Source: a methane-oxidizing endosymbiont of Gigantopelta aegis
GTDB lineage: Bacteria; Pseudomonadota; Gammaproteobacteria; Methylococcales; Methylomonadaceae
Length of the DNA stretch: 64,000 nt
Direction: 5' to 3'
Assembly: GCF_016097405.1 (NCBI RefSeq)
Contig: NZ_JAEHGD010000001.1
Coordinates: 1,609,693-1,673,692 of the forward strand
Shown here: piece by piece, positions 48,707 to 59,341 of the stretch
Position numbering within the stretch: the stretch's first letter is position 1
Layout of the letters: the number at the start of each line of letters is the position of its first letter
Made by a program: the position numbers and the translations under genes
Notes under the pieces: generated by a model
What the model was told of the DNA's origin: nothing
Databases searched by the model: none
Seen by the model: only the letters and a program-made list of their open reading frames with translations

Positions 48707-49674
48707 TTAAGCTGCTTGACATTCTGTTGTGTTGAAATTTTCCTTATCCGGATTAAGATAAACATGGCCAATGGGCGTTAAATTTCGTGTTTGTCGTCCA
48801 TTCCATCGCTCTGGATTGTCTCTTTTTGCTTGCTCGATGACTCGTTTTCTTTTTTCGAGTACGGCGCTGTCTAAGCCGTTATGGCGTTGGTTGGGTGTTA
48901 CAAACTTGAGCGCACTGTGTTGATGTTCATTGTTGAACCAACAAACGAAAGCTTCAACCCAGTTCCTGGCTTCGCTTAATGTTTTAAAAGGGTTTTCTGG
49001 AAAGGTATGATGATATTTGACTGTTTTAAATAACGATTCTGAATAAGGATTATCATTACTGACACGAGGTCTGCTGAACGACGTGGCAATGTCTAAATCG
49101 ACCAATTTGGCCCTTAATGTTGCGCCTTTCATCGGACTGCCGTTGTCAGAATGTATCACCAATTGCTTTTTGTCGATGTTTTCCCGGCGAGCGATATCTT
49201 CGATCAAATCAGCAGCGTGTGCGCTTGATTCGGCATCATGAACTTGCCAGCCTACGATTTTCCGACTATAGATGTCCATCACCATGTAGAGGTAAAAATA
49301 CTGCCCTTTGACGGGGCTTAATAAATACGTAATATCCCACGAGTAGATTTGATTGGCCTGTGTGGCTTTGAGTGACTGCGGTTTATTATGCTGACCTGCG
49401 GCTCCTTTAGCTCTGTGCTTAAGCTGGTTGTGGGCTTTCATGACACGATAAAGGTTGATTCTGATGCGAGATAGCAGCCCAAATCCAATAACCTCGGAAC
49501 GATTTGATGCGGCGTTAAAGCGCTGTATTCCGGTTTATTAATCACGGTGATGATTTCTTGCTTGATGGCCTCGGATAATTGATTGTGCACAGGCGCTGTA
49601 TTGTGCAGTCGTAGGTCTTCTGAGAGTCCTTCTCCCCGGTTCCAACGCTGATAGGTTCGAGCTGATATACCCAC
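48707..49674 (-). pseudogene. IS3-family OrfB, frameshifted (element A)
   Basis: Same as the intact 322-residue OrfB at 59342-60310. A single missing T near 49441 (AACCTTTATCG for AACCTTTTATCG on the coding strand) splits it into 78- and 244-residue parts. The integrase core in the second part (YSWDITYLLSPVKG, HSDNGSPMKG, DNPYSESLFKTVKY) is complete. Confidence 0.9.
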
Positions 49675-49972
49675 CAGTTCACAGGCTAATTTCTGCCGCG
49701 CTCCATTGTCAACGGCTTCATCAATGAGTGCGCTAGTGTTGGCGATCTGAGTAGGCGATTAATCGGCCGCCTTTTCCCCCAGATCGCTTGGCACTTTTTG
49801 ATAACACCAGTAAAGCCGCTGTTTCTGATAACGCTTTCTCTTTGCGGTTTAGCTCCTTATGCAAACGCTTGTTTTCTTGTTTGAGTTTTGTTTGCGCCTG
49901 TTTATATACGGATTCTGTTGATTTAGATTCTGACAAAAATTCCGCTTTCCAGGTATTTAGATGATGTAAGTA

Positions 49973-51097
49973 TACTCTTCGCAAATGAGAATTTAGCATA
50001 AAAAGATGACGTAATGGAGTGAAATATATAAAATAAGGCCATGTCGAATTACACCCTTCCAGAGACTGAATTAGCCGATTTGCGCGAAAGCCATGGTGAG
50101 CTTCGAGAAAAACGTGATGCAGACCGAGTTAAAGCCATCATTCTTTTAGGTTCAGGCTGGTCAGCAACAAACGTTGCCGAAGCACTTCTCATTGACCGCA
50201 ATACAATCCGTACCTACTATCGAAAATATAAGAAAGGTGGTCTTGCTAAACTCCTACAAACTCAGCATGTTGGAAGTGCCAGTTTCTTATCGGTTTCAGA
50301 AGCGACCGAGTTGGATGAATATCTGCAGAAAAATCTTCACTTAACCGCTAAATCGGTTGCAGCTTACATTAAAGAGCGTTGGCAGGTTCGCTATAGTGAA
50401 CGCGGTGTGACAACCTTGCTGCATCGCTTGGGTTATGTCTATAAAAAGCCCAAGCTGATACCCGGCAAAGCTAATGCAAAAGCCCAACTGGAGTTCCTTG
50501 AGAAATATCAACAACTAAAGGAAGACAAGCAGCCCGAAGACTTGATATTGTTCATGGATGGTGTTCATCCACAACATAATCCTGTAATGGCTTGTGGTTG
50601 GATTAAGCGTGGTGTGGAATTCACGATTCAGAGTAATACCGGGCGTCAACGTCTCAATGTCAACGGTGCAGTCAATATCGATTCTCTGGATACTGTCTGC
50701 CGCTTCTATGACACCATCAATGGCGAGGCAACGATTGATCTTTGTAAGGCGATTGAAGAACGTTACCCGAAGGCTGGGACTATTTACATCATTTGCGATA
50801 ATGCACGCTACTACCGATCAAAGGCTGTCAGACAATTTCTTGAAATGTCGCGAATTGAATTAGTGTTTTTACCGCCGTATGCGCCGAATCTTAATTTGAT
50901 TGAACGGTACTGGCGATATTTCAAGAAAGAAATCTTATATGACCAGTATTATGAAACATTCAAAGAATTCAAAATAGCCTGCGAGACATTCTTTTCTGAG
51001 CCAGAAAAGCATGTCGACAATTTGCGCTCACTTTTAACTGAGAATTTTCAAATTATCGGTGCATGATGGTTTGCTCTATTTTCATGTGCGGAGAGTA
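49973..51097 (+). mobile_element. IS630-family element C (intact)
   Basis: 1125 bases, TA duplication at 49971-49972 and 51098-51099, same ends as copies A and B. It interrupts IS3-A orfA. It is the best preserved of the three IS630 copies. Confidence 0.96.
50041..51066 (+). CDS. IS630-family transposase
   Basis: 341 residues in one open frame. N-terminal winged helix-turn-helix WSATNVAEALLIDRNTIRTYYRK, DDE domain with FMDGVHPQHNPV, then YIICDNARYYRSKAV, and the last Glu in PNLNLIERYWRYFKKE. It could act on the truncated copies A and B in trans. Confidence 0.96.
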   Translation: MSNYTLPETELADLRESHGELREKRDADRVKAIILLGSGWSATNVAEALLIDRNTIRTYYRKYKKGGLAKLLQTQHVGSASFLSVSEATELDEYLQKNLHLTAKSVAAYIKERWQVRYSERGVTTLLHRLGYVYKKPKLIPGKANAKAQLEFLEKYQQLKEDKQPEDLILFMDGVHPQHNPVMACGWIKRGVEFTIQSNTGRQRLNVNGAVNIDSLDTVCRFYDTINGEATIDLCKAIEERYPKAGTIYIICDNARYYRSKAVRQFLEMSRIELVFLPPYAPNLNLIERYWRYFKKEILYDQYYETFKEFKIACETFFSEPEKHVDNLRSLLTENFQIIGA

Positions 51098-51099
51098 TA

Positions 51100-51387
51100 G
51101 ATGCCTTGTTCACGACAATAGGCGCTAGCCTGATCATCGGTGAGATGATGACAATGAACAATGGCTTCAAAACGTTCTACTGTATTCCAATCTTGAGGGC
51201 TTTTTTCTTTTGACATGTTTGACTCTGTTTTTTCGAGTTGATTTTTCTTAGCTAACCGAATCCATTTTTGAAGTGTGGAGTAACCCACACCTAAAGTAAC
51301 TGCAATTTGCTTTAGCGATTGTTCTGGTCTTCTGGATAATGCTTTTTCTACTGATTGTACTTTAAATTCTTGGCTAAATACGCTCAT
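51100..51387 (-). pseudogene. IS3-family OrfA N-terminal part (element A), split by IS630
   Basis: Encodes MSVFSQEFKVQSVEKALSRR and a helix-turn-helix, then is cut by the IS630 element at about residue 96 (CREQGIY). The rest of orfA lies at 49733-49972. The same start is intact in the copy at 58756. Confidence 0.85.
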
Positions 51388-51548
51388 TTTTGTCTCCTGA
51401 TTTAAAATTTCCTAGGCGACAGGTATGTTGACATAGGGGGAACTGTACAGCAATTATTAGACTTGATGTTGAAAAAAAAATTACTGTATCGTGATGTCTC
51501 CCTGCAGAACTTTCTCAATGGACAATTTCTCGGCAAGGATACGGAATC

Positions 51549-54500
51549 ATGAAAACAATCAATTTACGTATTTGGCTACCTTTACTCATTTTTGCTTTTA
51601 CCAGCAGCATGATTATCGGCCTATTTTTCTATCATAGTCATGAGCATAAACTGAATTTACTCAAACAAAGCCAAAGCTTTATTCAGTTCAACATGGCAAG
51701 GCTACAACGTTTACTGGAAACCGCCACCGAAACCCATGATATGGTTGCTTACGAATTCAGCGCACTGGCGACAATTCCAGAAATATCCACATTCGTACTC
51801 GCGAATGAAAATGGTGTCATCATCGAGTCGATCCATTATGACTGGATTGGTAAAAATATTGCCGATGTTTACCCTTATTTTTCTGCCGAAACACTCAAAC
51901 AGGTCTTACAGGAAAAGCAAGCCCAACTCATCACTCTTCAGCATCCGGTTTTGATCCAAGCCTATTATCCAGTTCAAGCACCCAGTCAAAATGGTGAACT
52001 CCGATCCTTAAAGTATGGCGTATTGGTTTTGAGCTATGACTTATCTCAGCCATTAGCTCAACTTTACTATGACACATGGTCTGAAAGCTTAATCTTTATC
52101 TTTGTTTCGTTCCTATTATCATTACTGCTCATTGTTGTAATAAATCGCATGGTGACAAAGCCCGTTGACTACCTCTGCCGTCAGATGATTCAGTTTGCTA
52201 AAACAGAACATCCCGTACAAATCAATCTGACGGGAAAAGGGGAATTAGCGACTTTAGGTCAAGCTTTCAACCAATTAGTCACCCGCCTGACGATAAGCAA
52301 AAGTCTTCTGTTACAACAGAAAAACCTCTACCAGACTCTCAGTCAAGCGAATCAGATGATAACCCGCGTCAATGATGAGCGCAATTTATTACAGGAAGCC
52401 TGCCAAATTATTGTCGCACACGATGGTTTTATTTTTGCCCAAGCCACATTGCCTCAAGCAGACAACCCTCTTACCGTTTCCGCAGGCTCTCCGAACTTAG
52501 AACCCATCTTTGTAGTACAACCCTCTGAACCCAATAATCATTTAGGCTCAGATCCCCTCATTATCAACGATGTACAGAACACAACTCACCCATTGCCACA
52601 ACGGCCTGCAGCCCCTATACAAGCCTGCGCCTTCTTCCCGCTGACTCAATTCAATAAAACAGTGGGGCTGCTAGCCCTGTATTCTGATCAAGCCCAATTT
52701 TTCAGCCACGAAATTGTACAACTGCTGCAAGATTTAAGCCTTGACTTATCTTATGCACTGGAAAAAATTCATCTGGAAAAATTACGTCAAAAAATAGAAG
52801 CTGACTTGCGGGAACGCGAAAAACGCCTGGACGTTACACTTAATTCAATTGGTGATGCCGTCATTGTCACCGATAGCAAAGGCCGAATCACACGCATGAA
52901 TCCAGTTGCAGAATCCCTAACCGGCTGGCACTTCGCCGAAGCTAAAGGCAAACCCTTAGCCCGTGTTTTCCATATCATCAATGCAATAACGCGCAAGCCC
53001 GCACAAAACCCTGTGGAAAAAGTCATGGAACACGGCCAAATTGTTGGCTTAGCCAACCATACAGCGCTGATTGCAAAAGACGGAACTGAATACCAGATTG
53101 CCGATAGTGCCGCTCCCATTAGAGATGACGATGGTTCTATTCTCGGTATTATTCTGGTTTTTCACGATGTCACCAAAGAATATCAATTACATCAACAAAT
53201 ACAAAACAATGCCGAGCGCTTTCAGCATGTCCATGCCATAACCGGCGCTTATGTTTGGGAAACTGATGCTGACGGCCACATTACCTATATATCCGAACAA
53301 TGCTATGCGATTAAAGGCTATCGCGCCGAGCAACTCATCGGCCGCAAATTATTTGAATATATGCCGGAAGACAAAAAGGCCCAGCTAAAAGATATTTTGC
53401 TTAATATGGCAAATCATAAGCAAACAAAATTCTCACTACGAGTAAAGAACACTCTCCCCGATGGCCGCATTGTTTGGGAACAAATCCGCGGTGGCGGATT
53501 GTTTGATGAAAAACAGACACTGGTTGGCCTGCGCGGAGCAGGTATCAGCATCACCGAGCAAGTTGAAGCGGAAGAGCGGATTAAAAAACTGGCTTTTTTT
53601 GACCCTTTAACCCATTTACCCAATCGCCGTATGTTTCTTGATCGGTTAAAAAATGCCGTCACCGCCGCGATGCGCCACCATAAATTCGGCGCTATTCTTT
53701 TCATGGATCTGGATCATTTTAAAAACCTGAATGATTCGCTTGGGCATGACATCGGCGACGAACTACTAAAACAGATCGCACAACGCCTTCGCACCCAGCT
53801 TCGTGGTGAAGATACTGCTGCACGACTAGGCGGCGATGAATTCATTATTCTATTTACCGAGCTTGGTGACACCGAAGATAGCGCCATCGCCCATGCCCAT
53901 ATCGTGACTGAAAAAATCCAACAAGCCCTAGCAAAAGAATTTTATCTTAAAGGCCATAGCTATCATTTAACCTTGAGCATCGGTATCACGCTATTTCCTC
54001 AACCGGATACAGAAATCCATGATTTGATCAAACAAGCAGACACTGCTTTGTATCGTGCAAAAGCAGCCGGTAGAAACCAATATCAATTTTTCTCCAAGGA
54101 AATGCAAGAGGCCGTAGACCAACGCCTGACAACCGAAAAAGAACTCCATTCCGCTTTATTACAAAATCAACTACGCCTTTATTTTCAGCCTCAAGTCGAC
54201 CAGAACCAACAAATTATTGGCGCCGAGGCTCTGCTACGCTGGCATCACCCAGAAAAAGGTATACTCTCTCCGGCTGCATTTATTGACATTGCTGAAGAAT
54301 CTAGTCTGATTCTAAAAATAGGTGACTGGGTTCTAAAAACAGCATTCCAATATCGCCAGCAATGGCGACAAAGTGGTCTGTTAAATGAACAACAAAAGCT
54401 TTCCATCAACATCAGCCCAAAACAGCTAAGACAAGACAGCTTTATCCCAACTGTCATAGAATTACTTAAAAAACATCAGATTGATGGAAATTTATTTATT

Positions 54501-54899
54501 TTTGAAATTACAGAAAATGTATTTCTGCATGATCTTGACGCCATTATCCAAAAAATCAATCATCTCAGGAATTATGGCATCTGGTTTTCAATTGATGATT
54601 TCGGTACCGGCTACTCATCCTTAGCCTATTTAAAACGGTTACCCATCCGGGAGTTAAAAATTGATCGTAATTTTGTCAAAGATATTGGCCATGATACAAA
54701 CGACCAAGCCATCATAGACACTATTATCGCCATGGCCAAACACATGCAATTACAAGTCATTGCCGAAGGCGTAGAAACCGAGCTTCAGCTAAACTTTTTA
54801 CATCAGCATGGCTGTTTCCATTACCAAGGATATTACTTCAGCAAACCTTTACCTCAAAGTGACTTTGAAAATTTTGTTCGCCAAAGCCGTAACATTTAG
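51549..54899 (+). CDS. Membrane-bound GGDEF-EAL diguanylate cyclase/phosphodiesterase
   Basis: 1116 residues. An N-terminal membrane helix, a periplasmic sensor (about 30-175), a second helix near 180-200, a HAMP-like linker, a GAF-like region (about 275-415) and two PAS domains (near 425 and 560). The GGDEF domain has RLGGDEF near residue 760 and an inhibitory RxxD site (RGED). The EAL domain starts near 890 (AEALLRWHHP). Both active motifs look complete, so it may make and/or break c-di-GMP. It converges on the secretion genes; its stop overlaps the HlyD stop by bases 54897-54898. Confidence 0.95.
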   Translation: MKTINLRIWLPLLIFAFTSSMIIGLFFYHSHEHKLNLLKQSQSFIQFNMARLQRLLETATETHDMVAYEFSALATIPEISTFVLANENGVIIESIHYDWIGKNIADVYPYFSAETLKQVLQEKQAQLITLQHPVLIQAYYPVQAPSQNGELRSLKYGVLVLSYDLSQPLAQLYYDTWSESLIFIFVSFLLSLLLIVVINRMVTKPVDYLCRQMIQFAKTEHPVQINLTGKGELATLGQAFNQLVTRLTISKSLLLQQKNLYQTLSQANQMITRVNDERNLLQEACQIIVAHDGFIFAQATLPQADNPLTVSAGSPNLEPIFVVQPSEPNNHLGSDPLIINDVQNTTHPLPQRPAAPIQACAFFPLTQFNKTVGLLALYSDQAQFFSHEIVQLLQDLSLDLSYALEKIHLEKLRQKIEADLREREKRLDVTLNSIGDAVIVTDSKGRITRMNPVAESLTGWHFAEAKGKPLARVFHIINAITRKPAQNPVEKVMEHGQIVGLANHTALIAKDGTEYQIADSAAPIRDDDGSILGIILVFHDVTKEYQLHQQIQNNAERFQHVHAITGAYVWETDADGHITYISEQCYAIKGYRAEQLIGRKLFEYMPEDKKAQLKDILLNMANHKQTKFSLRVKNTLPDGRIVWEQIRGGGLFDEKQTLVGLRGAGISITEQVEAEERIKKLAFFDPLTHLPNRRMFLDRLKNAVTAAMRHHKFGAILFMDLDHFKNLNDSLGHDIGDELLKQIAQRLRTQLRGEDTAARLGGDEFIILFTELGDTEDSAIAHAHIVTEKIQQALAKEFYLKGHSYHLTLSIGITLFPQPDTEIHDLIKQADTALYRAKAAGRNQYQFFSKEMQEAVDQRLTTEKELHSALLQNQLRLYFQPQVDQNQQIIGAEALLRWHHPEKGILSPAAFIDIAEESSLILKIGDWVLKTAFQYRQQWRQSGLLNEQQKLSINISPKQLRQDSFIPTVIELLKKHQIDGNLFIFEITENVFLHDLDAIIQKINHLRNYGIWFSIDDFGTGYSSLAYLKRLPIRELKIDRNFVKDIGHDTNDQAIIDTIIAMAKHMQLQVIAEGVETELQLNFLHQHGCFHYQGYYFSKPLPQSDFENFVRQSRNI

Positions 54900-56242
54900 C
54901 GCTCTTGAAAAGCATGGCTAAAGCCCCGGGTCACAGGTTTTAACAAATAATCCAAAATACTCTTTCTGCCTGTGACAATGCTGACCTGAACGGTCATGCC
55001 GGGAATGATTTTCATTAAATCCGGGTTGTCACCCAAATGGTTTTTCGACAGCACAATACGGCTCAGATAATAAGGATTTCTTTTTTCATCCAGGTAGGTT
55101 GAAGGTGAAATCTGATCCACAGTGGCTTCGACATAACCATACTTACTGGCATCATAACTATCTATTTTAACTTCAGCTTGCTGACCAACGCTGATATGAC
55201 CAATGTCTTCCGGCAAAATACGGGCTTCGACAATCACATTACCGTCCATCGGCACAATCTGCAAAATCACATCCCCCGGCGCTACCACCGCATTCTTGCC
55301 AGTGATTGAGATACCTTGAACAATCCCGGCAATAGGCGCATAGACATCAAGACGATTAACCTTGTCTTCTGCCTTGATCAAAGCCTTTTCCACTTCGGCC
55401 AATTGGCCAGTCAATTCCAACACTTCAAATTCATTTTCTTTATGGTGTTTGTCCATAATCTCCTGATAGCGTTGCCTGGCTTCCTGCATGGCCATTTGGG
55501 CGACTGAAATGCCGCCCTCGACGGATTTGACCTGACTTTCCACACTGGCCAGACGGCTTTTGCTGGACAGTAAATCCGTCTGGGAGATGACATGGGTAGC
55601 CGCCAGCCTTTCTCGCATATCCACTTGTTTTTGTAATAATGCCCGTTCTTTTTTCAGGGCTTTGAGCTGGTTTTTCTGTTTTTCCAGTTCCCGGGCCTTT
55701 TGGCGAGACTGCGATTTCAAAACGGCCAGTTCGCTTTGCAAACTCTCCTGTTGGGCGTAATAGCTGGCCAATTCCTGCTTGGCCAGCGCTGGGTATTTTT
55801 TACTCAAGGTTGAAAAATCCGGTTGCCGACCTTCCTCGATGGCCCGGATGCGCTCCAGTTTTAGCAAAATACTGGCTTTTTTGATTTGCAGTTGTTCAAA
55901 ATCCGCCATGGAGGCTGGCATGGCAAAGCGCACCAGTAATTCTCCCGGTTGGACTTCATCACCGTTTCTGACCAGAATTTCACTGATAATCCCGCCTTCA
56001 AGATGCTGGACATCATATATTTTTCCGGTGGGCACCACTTCCCCTTTGGCGTGCGTCACTTCATTGACCTGGGTCAAAGCTGCCCAGAGTACAATGGCAA
56101 TAAACAAAAACAAACTGAAATAAATACCCAGTTTGATAGTGGGTTCTATTCCTTGTTCTTCCAATTGAATGGCTTGTGCCAGAAACCGGGCACGAGCCCG
56201 GGTTAAACTGCCAGCCGGTTTGTGTGTTACGTTTTCGCTCAT
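54896..56242 (-). CDS. HlyD-type periplasmic adaptor of type I secretion
   Basis: 448 residues. N-terminal cytosolic segment, one membrane helix (about 45-65), a lipoyl-like beta region, a long coiled-coil hairpin rich in Lys/Glu/Gln (about 150-280), and a C-terminal beta-barrel (QAEVKIDSYDASKYGYVEAT). Bridges an inner-membrane ABC exporter and an outer-membrane TolC-like pore. It overlaps the ABC gene start by ATGA-type spacing (4 bases). No TolC gene is in the window. Confidence 0.93.
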   Translation of the reverse strand: MSENVTHKPAGSLTRARARFLAQAIQLEEQGIEPTIKLGIYFSLFLFIAIVLWAALTQVNEVTHAKGEVVPTGKIYDVQHLEGGIISEILVRNGDEVQPGELLVRFAMPASMADFEQLQIKKASILLKLERIRAIEEGRQPDFSTLSKKYPALAKQELASYYAQQESLQSELAVLKSQSRQKARELEKQKNQLKALKKERALLQKQVDMRERLAATHVISQTDLLSSKSRLASVESQVKSVEGGISVAQMAMQEARQRYQEIMDKHHKENEFEVLELTGQLAEVEKALIKAEDKVNRLDVYAPIAGIVQGISITGKNAVVAPGDVILQIVPMDGNVIVEARILPEDIGHISVGQQAEVKIDSYDASKYGYVEATVDQISPSTYLDEKRNPYYLSRIVLSKNHLGDNPDLMKIIPGMTVQVSIVTGRKSILDYLLKPVTRGFSHAFQER

Positions 56243-58473
56243 GCTTCTGCTTCCATCAAAATTGAAATGGCTTTGTCGGCTTCACCGATAAACTGGACAG
56301 CCCCTTGTTTCATCACGACCACTTTATCGGCTAGGCGAATATGGCTAGGGCGGTGGCTGACCATGACAATGGTGCTGTGTCCTTTCAGCGTTTTAAGCTG
56401 CTTCATAAAGCGGGTGTCACTTTCAAAATCCAACGAGGCACCGGGCTCATCAAACAAAATGATGCGAGCGGGACTGACCAGTGCCCGTGCAATGGACAAG
56501 GAACGTAAAAACCCCGGGGGATATTGTTCGGCCGTTTTATCGGTCAGGCGGGTATTAAAGCCTTCTGGCAGGGCCAAAATGTCCTCGAGAATTCCTGCTT
56601 TTTCAGCGGCGGACTCAAGTTCTGTATCGGTGGCAAGGCCATTGGCCAAACGCAAATTCTGGGCAATAGTGCCATGAAAAAGGGTGGTATATTGCGGCAC
56701 ATAGGCGATTGAGCGACGTAATTCCAGGATATTCAGTTGACGCATATCCACCCCGTCGATATGAATGGCACCCCCCTGTGGGCTGTACATACCGACTATG
56801 GATTTAAGCAAGGTCGATTTGCCTGATCCGGTATAACCGACGATGGCCACCATTTCTCCAGGCTGAATATCGACGGACACGCCCAGTAATGCCGGATCCT
56901 GGGATGGGCCATAGCGGAAACTGACCCGGTCCAGTCGGATATGGCCTTTGATGTTTTGCAGCACCAAGCCTTTGTTGACCCCTGATTTTTCCGCCGGAAT
57001 TTTCATCAGTTGATTGATTTGGCGAATGGATTTAAAGGTTTGCTGGAATTTTGAAATGGACAGAAAAGCACCTTGCAGCGGTGAAAGAATCCGCCAGACT
57101 AAAGCCATAGTAGCAATCAGGCCCCCCATGGTAAGGCTGCCGTCAATCACGCCTAGCGTTCCCATGGCCAATACCGCTAACGCCGTTAATGTCATTATGG
57201 CCTGAGACAGACTGCTCATGACAGAATTGATAATAAACGTCTGATAATTTGCCATAATCGCTTCGCCCGATACTTCTCTAAAGCGTTCCCACCAGACATT
57301 CTCGGCGGCGATCGATTTGATTTCCTTGCGTCCTGACAACGTTTTCAGCAACATGTTTTGCTTGTTGGTTCGGGCTTTTCCCGACCGGTTGATGCGGCGG
57401 TTTAATTCGGGCACAAATACCAGCCCGATGAGCAGATAAACAAAAATCATCACGAATGGAATCAAGGCAATCGGCCCGGATAACACCGCAACTACAATCA
57501 GAAACAATAATACAAACGGTAATTCCAGCACGATAGAGGCGTTGGCACCAGTAAAAAAGTCCCGGATAGCATCAAATTGTTTCAGTTGGGCAAGCTGGGC
57601 CGCGACGGTCGAGCGCTCGATACTCAAAGGCGGCAACGACAACAATTTCTTAAAGGTTTCCACGCCGATCAAATAATCCATGCGGCCTGCGACCGTTCCC
57701 AACAACCGAGCCCTCAAAATTCGCAGCCCGAGGTCAGCAGCAATCAATATCGCCACACCCGAAAGCAACATGGGCAGGCTGTCCAGCGAGCGGGTGCCAA
57801 TGACTTTATCGTAAATTATCATGATAAAGAGCGGAACCAACAGAGCGACCAGGTTGATGACGAAAGTCATCCCCAATAAATGAATAATCAGTTTCTGAAA
57901 GCGGGCGAGCAAATCGGAAAACCAGGGGTTATTCGAAGCACTAGCACCGGGCAGTCCATGTGAAATGTTTTTATCGGTAAATAAGTAGGCAGTTCCCGGG
58001 AAATTTAATTGATCAGCGGCCTGGGTTTTCTCCGTTTCGCTCTGTGCATCGAAATAACGGATCATGCCGTTTTCTTGCGCCAGCAGAATATAGACTTGCT
58101 CATTGGAGGTGATAAACAAGGCCGGATACAATTCGGCTTGTAATTGATTCAACGCAATCGTCTGCGGCGAACTTTCGTAGCCGATGTTGACTAAAATATT
58201 GCGTAGATCAACCAAATCCAGTTCATTGGCAAAATGCGGCAAGGCTTCGATCAATTCCCGATCGATGTTTTTCCAGCCCAATGCTTTTAGCAGTGGGAAC
58301 AGACAGGCAGCATAAGGGCATTGGTCGGAAAAGTGTTCAATTTGTTTTTCCCGCAAGGCCCGGGCAAACTTTTCAGCGACATCCGGTGATTTTGACGAGG
58401 AGTCGGTCGATTTCTTTTGCATCGTTGTCATAATAATTCGTGCATGGCTACTGGCGTGGCTGCAAAGTGCCAT
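56239..58473 (-). CDS. Type I secretion-like ABC transporter with peptidase-like N-terminus
   Basis: Up to 744 residues. N-terminal about 160 residues resemble a C39-like domain without the catalytic Cys. A six-helix membrane domain follows, then an ATPase with Walker A GYTGSGKST near 545, Walker B ILFDEPGASLD and the H-loop VSHRP. The signature is not LSGGQ but YPPGF-L-R-S. The ATG at 58473 overlaps the preceding ABC fragment; a later start (58431, MTTMQKKS) is possible. Partner of the HlyD protein downstream. Confidence 0.88.
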   Translation of the reverse strand: MALCSHASSHARIIMTTMQKKSTDSSSKSPDVAEKFARALREKQIEHFSDQCPYAACLFPLLKALGWKNIDRELIEALPHFANELDLVDLRNILVNIGYESSPQTIALNQLQAELYPALFITSNEQVYILLAQENGMIRYFDAQSETEKTQAADQLNFPGTAYLFTDKNISHGLPGASASNNPWFSDLLARFQKLIIHLLGMTFVINLVALLVPLFIMIIYDKVIGTRSLDSLPMLLSGVAILIAADLGLRILRARLLGTVAGRMDYLIGVETFKKLLSLPPLSIERSTVAAQLAQLKQFDAIRDFFTGANASIVLELPFVLLFLIVVAVLSGPIALIPFVMIFVYLLIGLVFVPELNRRINRSGKARTNKQNMLLKTLSGRKEIKSIAAENVWWERFREVSGEAIMANYQTFIINSVMSSLSQAIMTLTALAVLAMGTLGVIDGSLTMGGLIATMALVWRILSPLQGAFLSISKFQQTFKSIRQINQLMKIPAEKSGVNKGLVLQNIKGHIRLDRVSFRYGPSQDPALLGVSVDIQPGEMVAIVGYTGSGKSTLLKSIVGMYSPQGGAIHIDGVDMRQLNILELRRSIAYVPQYTTLFHGTIAQNLRLANGLATDTELESAAEKAGILEDILALPEGFNTRLTDKTAEQYPPGFLRSLSIARALVSPARIILFDEPGASLDFESDTRFMKQLKTLKGHSTIVMVSHRPSHIRLADKVVVMKQGAVQFIGEADKAISILMEAEA

Positions 58474-58709
58474 CCTGTAATTGGAACTGACGATGACACA
58501 GTTTCAGAAAAGAGGGTCGGTGCGAAACAATGACGATAGTCTTGTTTTTTTGCTGCATGATTTTCATCACGTCAATTAAACGTTTGTCATTTTTAATATC
58601 GAAATTGGCATTCGCGTCATCAAACAGAATGATTTTTGGGTCGCCCACCATGGAACGCACCATGATAATCATCTGTTTTAATCCCTCTGGCAGATTATCC
58701 ATCGCTAAA
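58448..58709 (-). pseudogene. C-terminal fragment of a second ABC subunit with degenerate ATPase
   Basis: About 86 residues cut by IS3-B at 58710. The ATPase end is unusual: the signature reads LPEGLKQMI instead of LSGGQ, and Walker B reads ILFDDANANFD (Glu replaced by Asp, followed by ANA). The H-loop is SHRPSF. It overlaps the next ABC gene, so the two were translated together. Probably half of a heterodimeric exporter; the membrane part is lost. Confidence 0.85.
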
Positions 58710-58755
58710 TGTCAACATACCTGTCGCCTAGGAAATTTTAAATCAGGAGACAAAA

Positions 58756-59341
58756 ATGAGCGTATTTAGCCAAGAATTTAAAGTACAATCAGTAGAAAAA
58801 GCATTATCCAGAAGACCAGAACAATCGCTAAAGCAAATTGCAGTTACTTTAGGTGTGGGTTACTCCACACTTCAAAAATGGATTCGGTTAGCTAAGAAAA
58901 ATCAACTCGAAAAAACAGAGTCAAACATGTCAAAAGAAAAAAGCCCTCAAGATTGGAATACAGTAGAACGTTTTGAAGCCATTGTTCATTGTCATCATCT
59001 CACCGATGATCAGGCTAGCGCCTATTGTCGTGAACAAGGCATCTACTTACATCATCTAAATACCTGGAAAGCGGAATTTTGTCAGAATCTAAATCAACAG
59101 AATCCGTATATAAACAGGCGCAAACAAAACTCAAACAAGAAAACAAGCGTTTGCATAAGGAGCTAAACCGCAAAGAGAAAGCGTTATCAGAAACAGCGGC
59201 TTTACTGGTGTTATCAAAAAGTGCCAAGCGATCTGGGGAAAAGGCGGCCGATTAATCGCCTACTCAGATCGCCAACACTACAGCGCACTCATTGATGAAG
59301 CCGTTGACAATGGAGCGCGGCAGAAATTAGCCTGTGAACTG
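58756..59341 (+). pseudogene. IS3-family OrfA (element B), frameshifted
   Basis: Starts MSVFSQEFKVQSVEK with a helix-turn-helix (QIAVTLGVGYSTLQKWIRLA). It is shifted by a missing T near 59083 (FCQNLN for FLSESK) and a missing G near 59236, so the zipper part (LHKELNRKEKALSETAALL) is in another frame. Confidence 0.85.

Larger units (their letters stand above)
48657..51433 (-). mobile_element. IS3-family element A, interrupted by IS630
   Basis: Ends TGTCAACCAACCTGTCGC (48657) and TGTCAACATACCTGTCGCC (inverted, to 51433). Length without the IS630 and its TA is 1650, almost equal to the copy at 58710. It lies in the opposite orientation to that copy. orfB is frameshifted near 49441 and orfA is interrupted. 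Confidence 0.9.

Noticed and set aside
49117-49311. Plus-strand short frame opposite the IS3 orfB
   Set aside because: It occurs identically opposite the intact copy (59706-59900) and has no protein features beyond being antisense.
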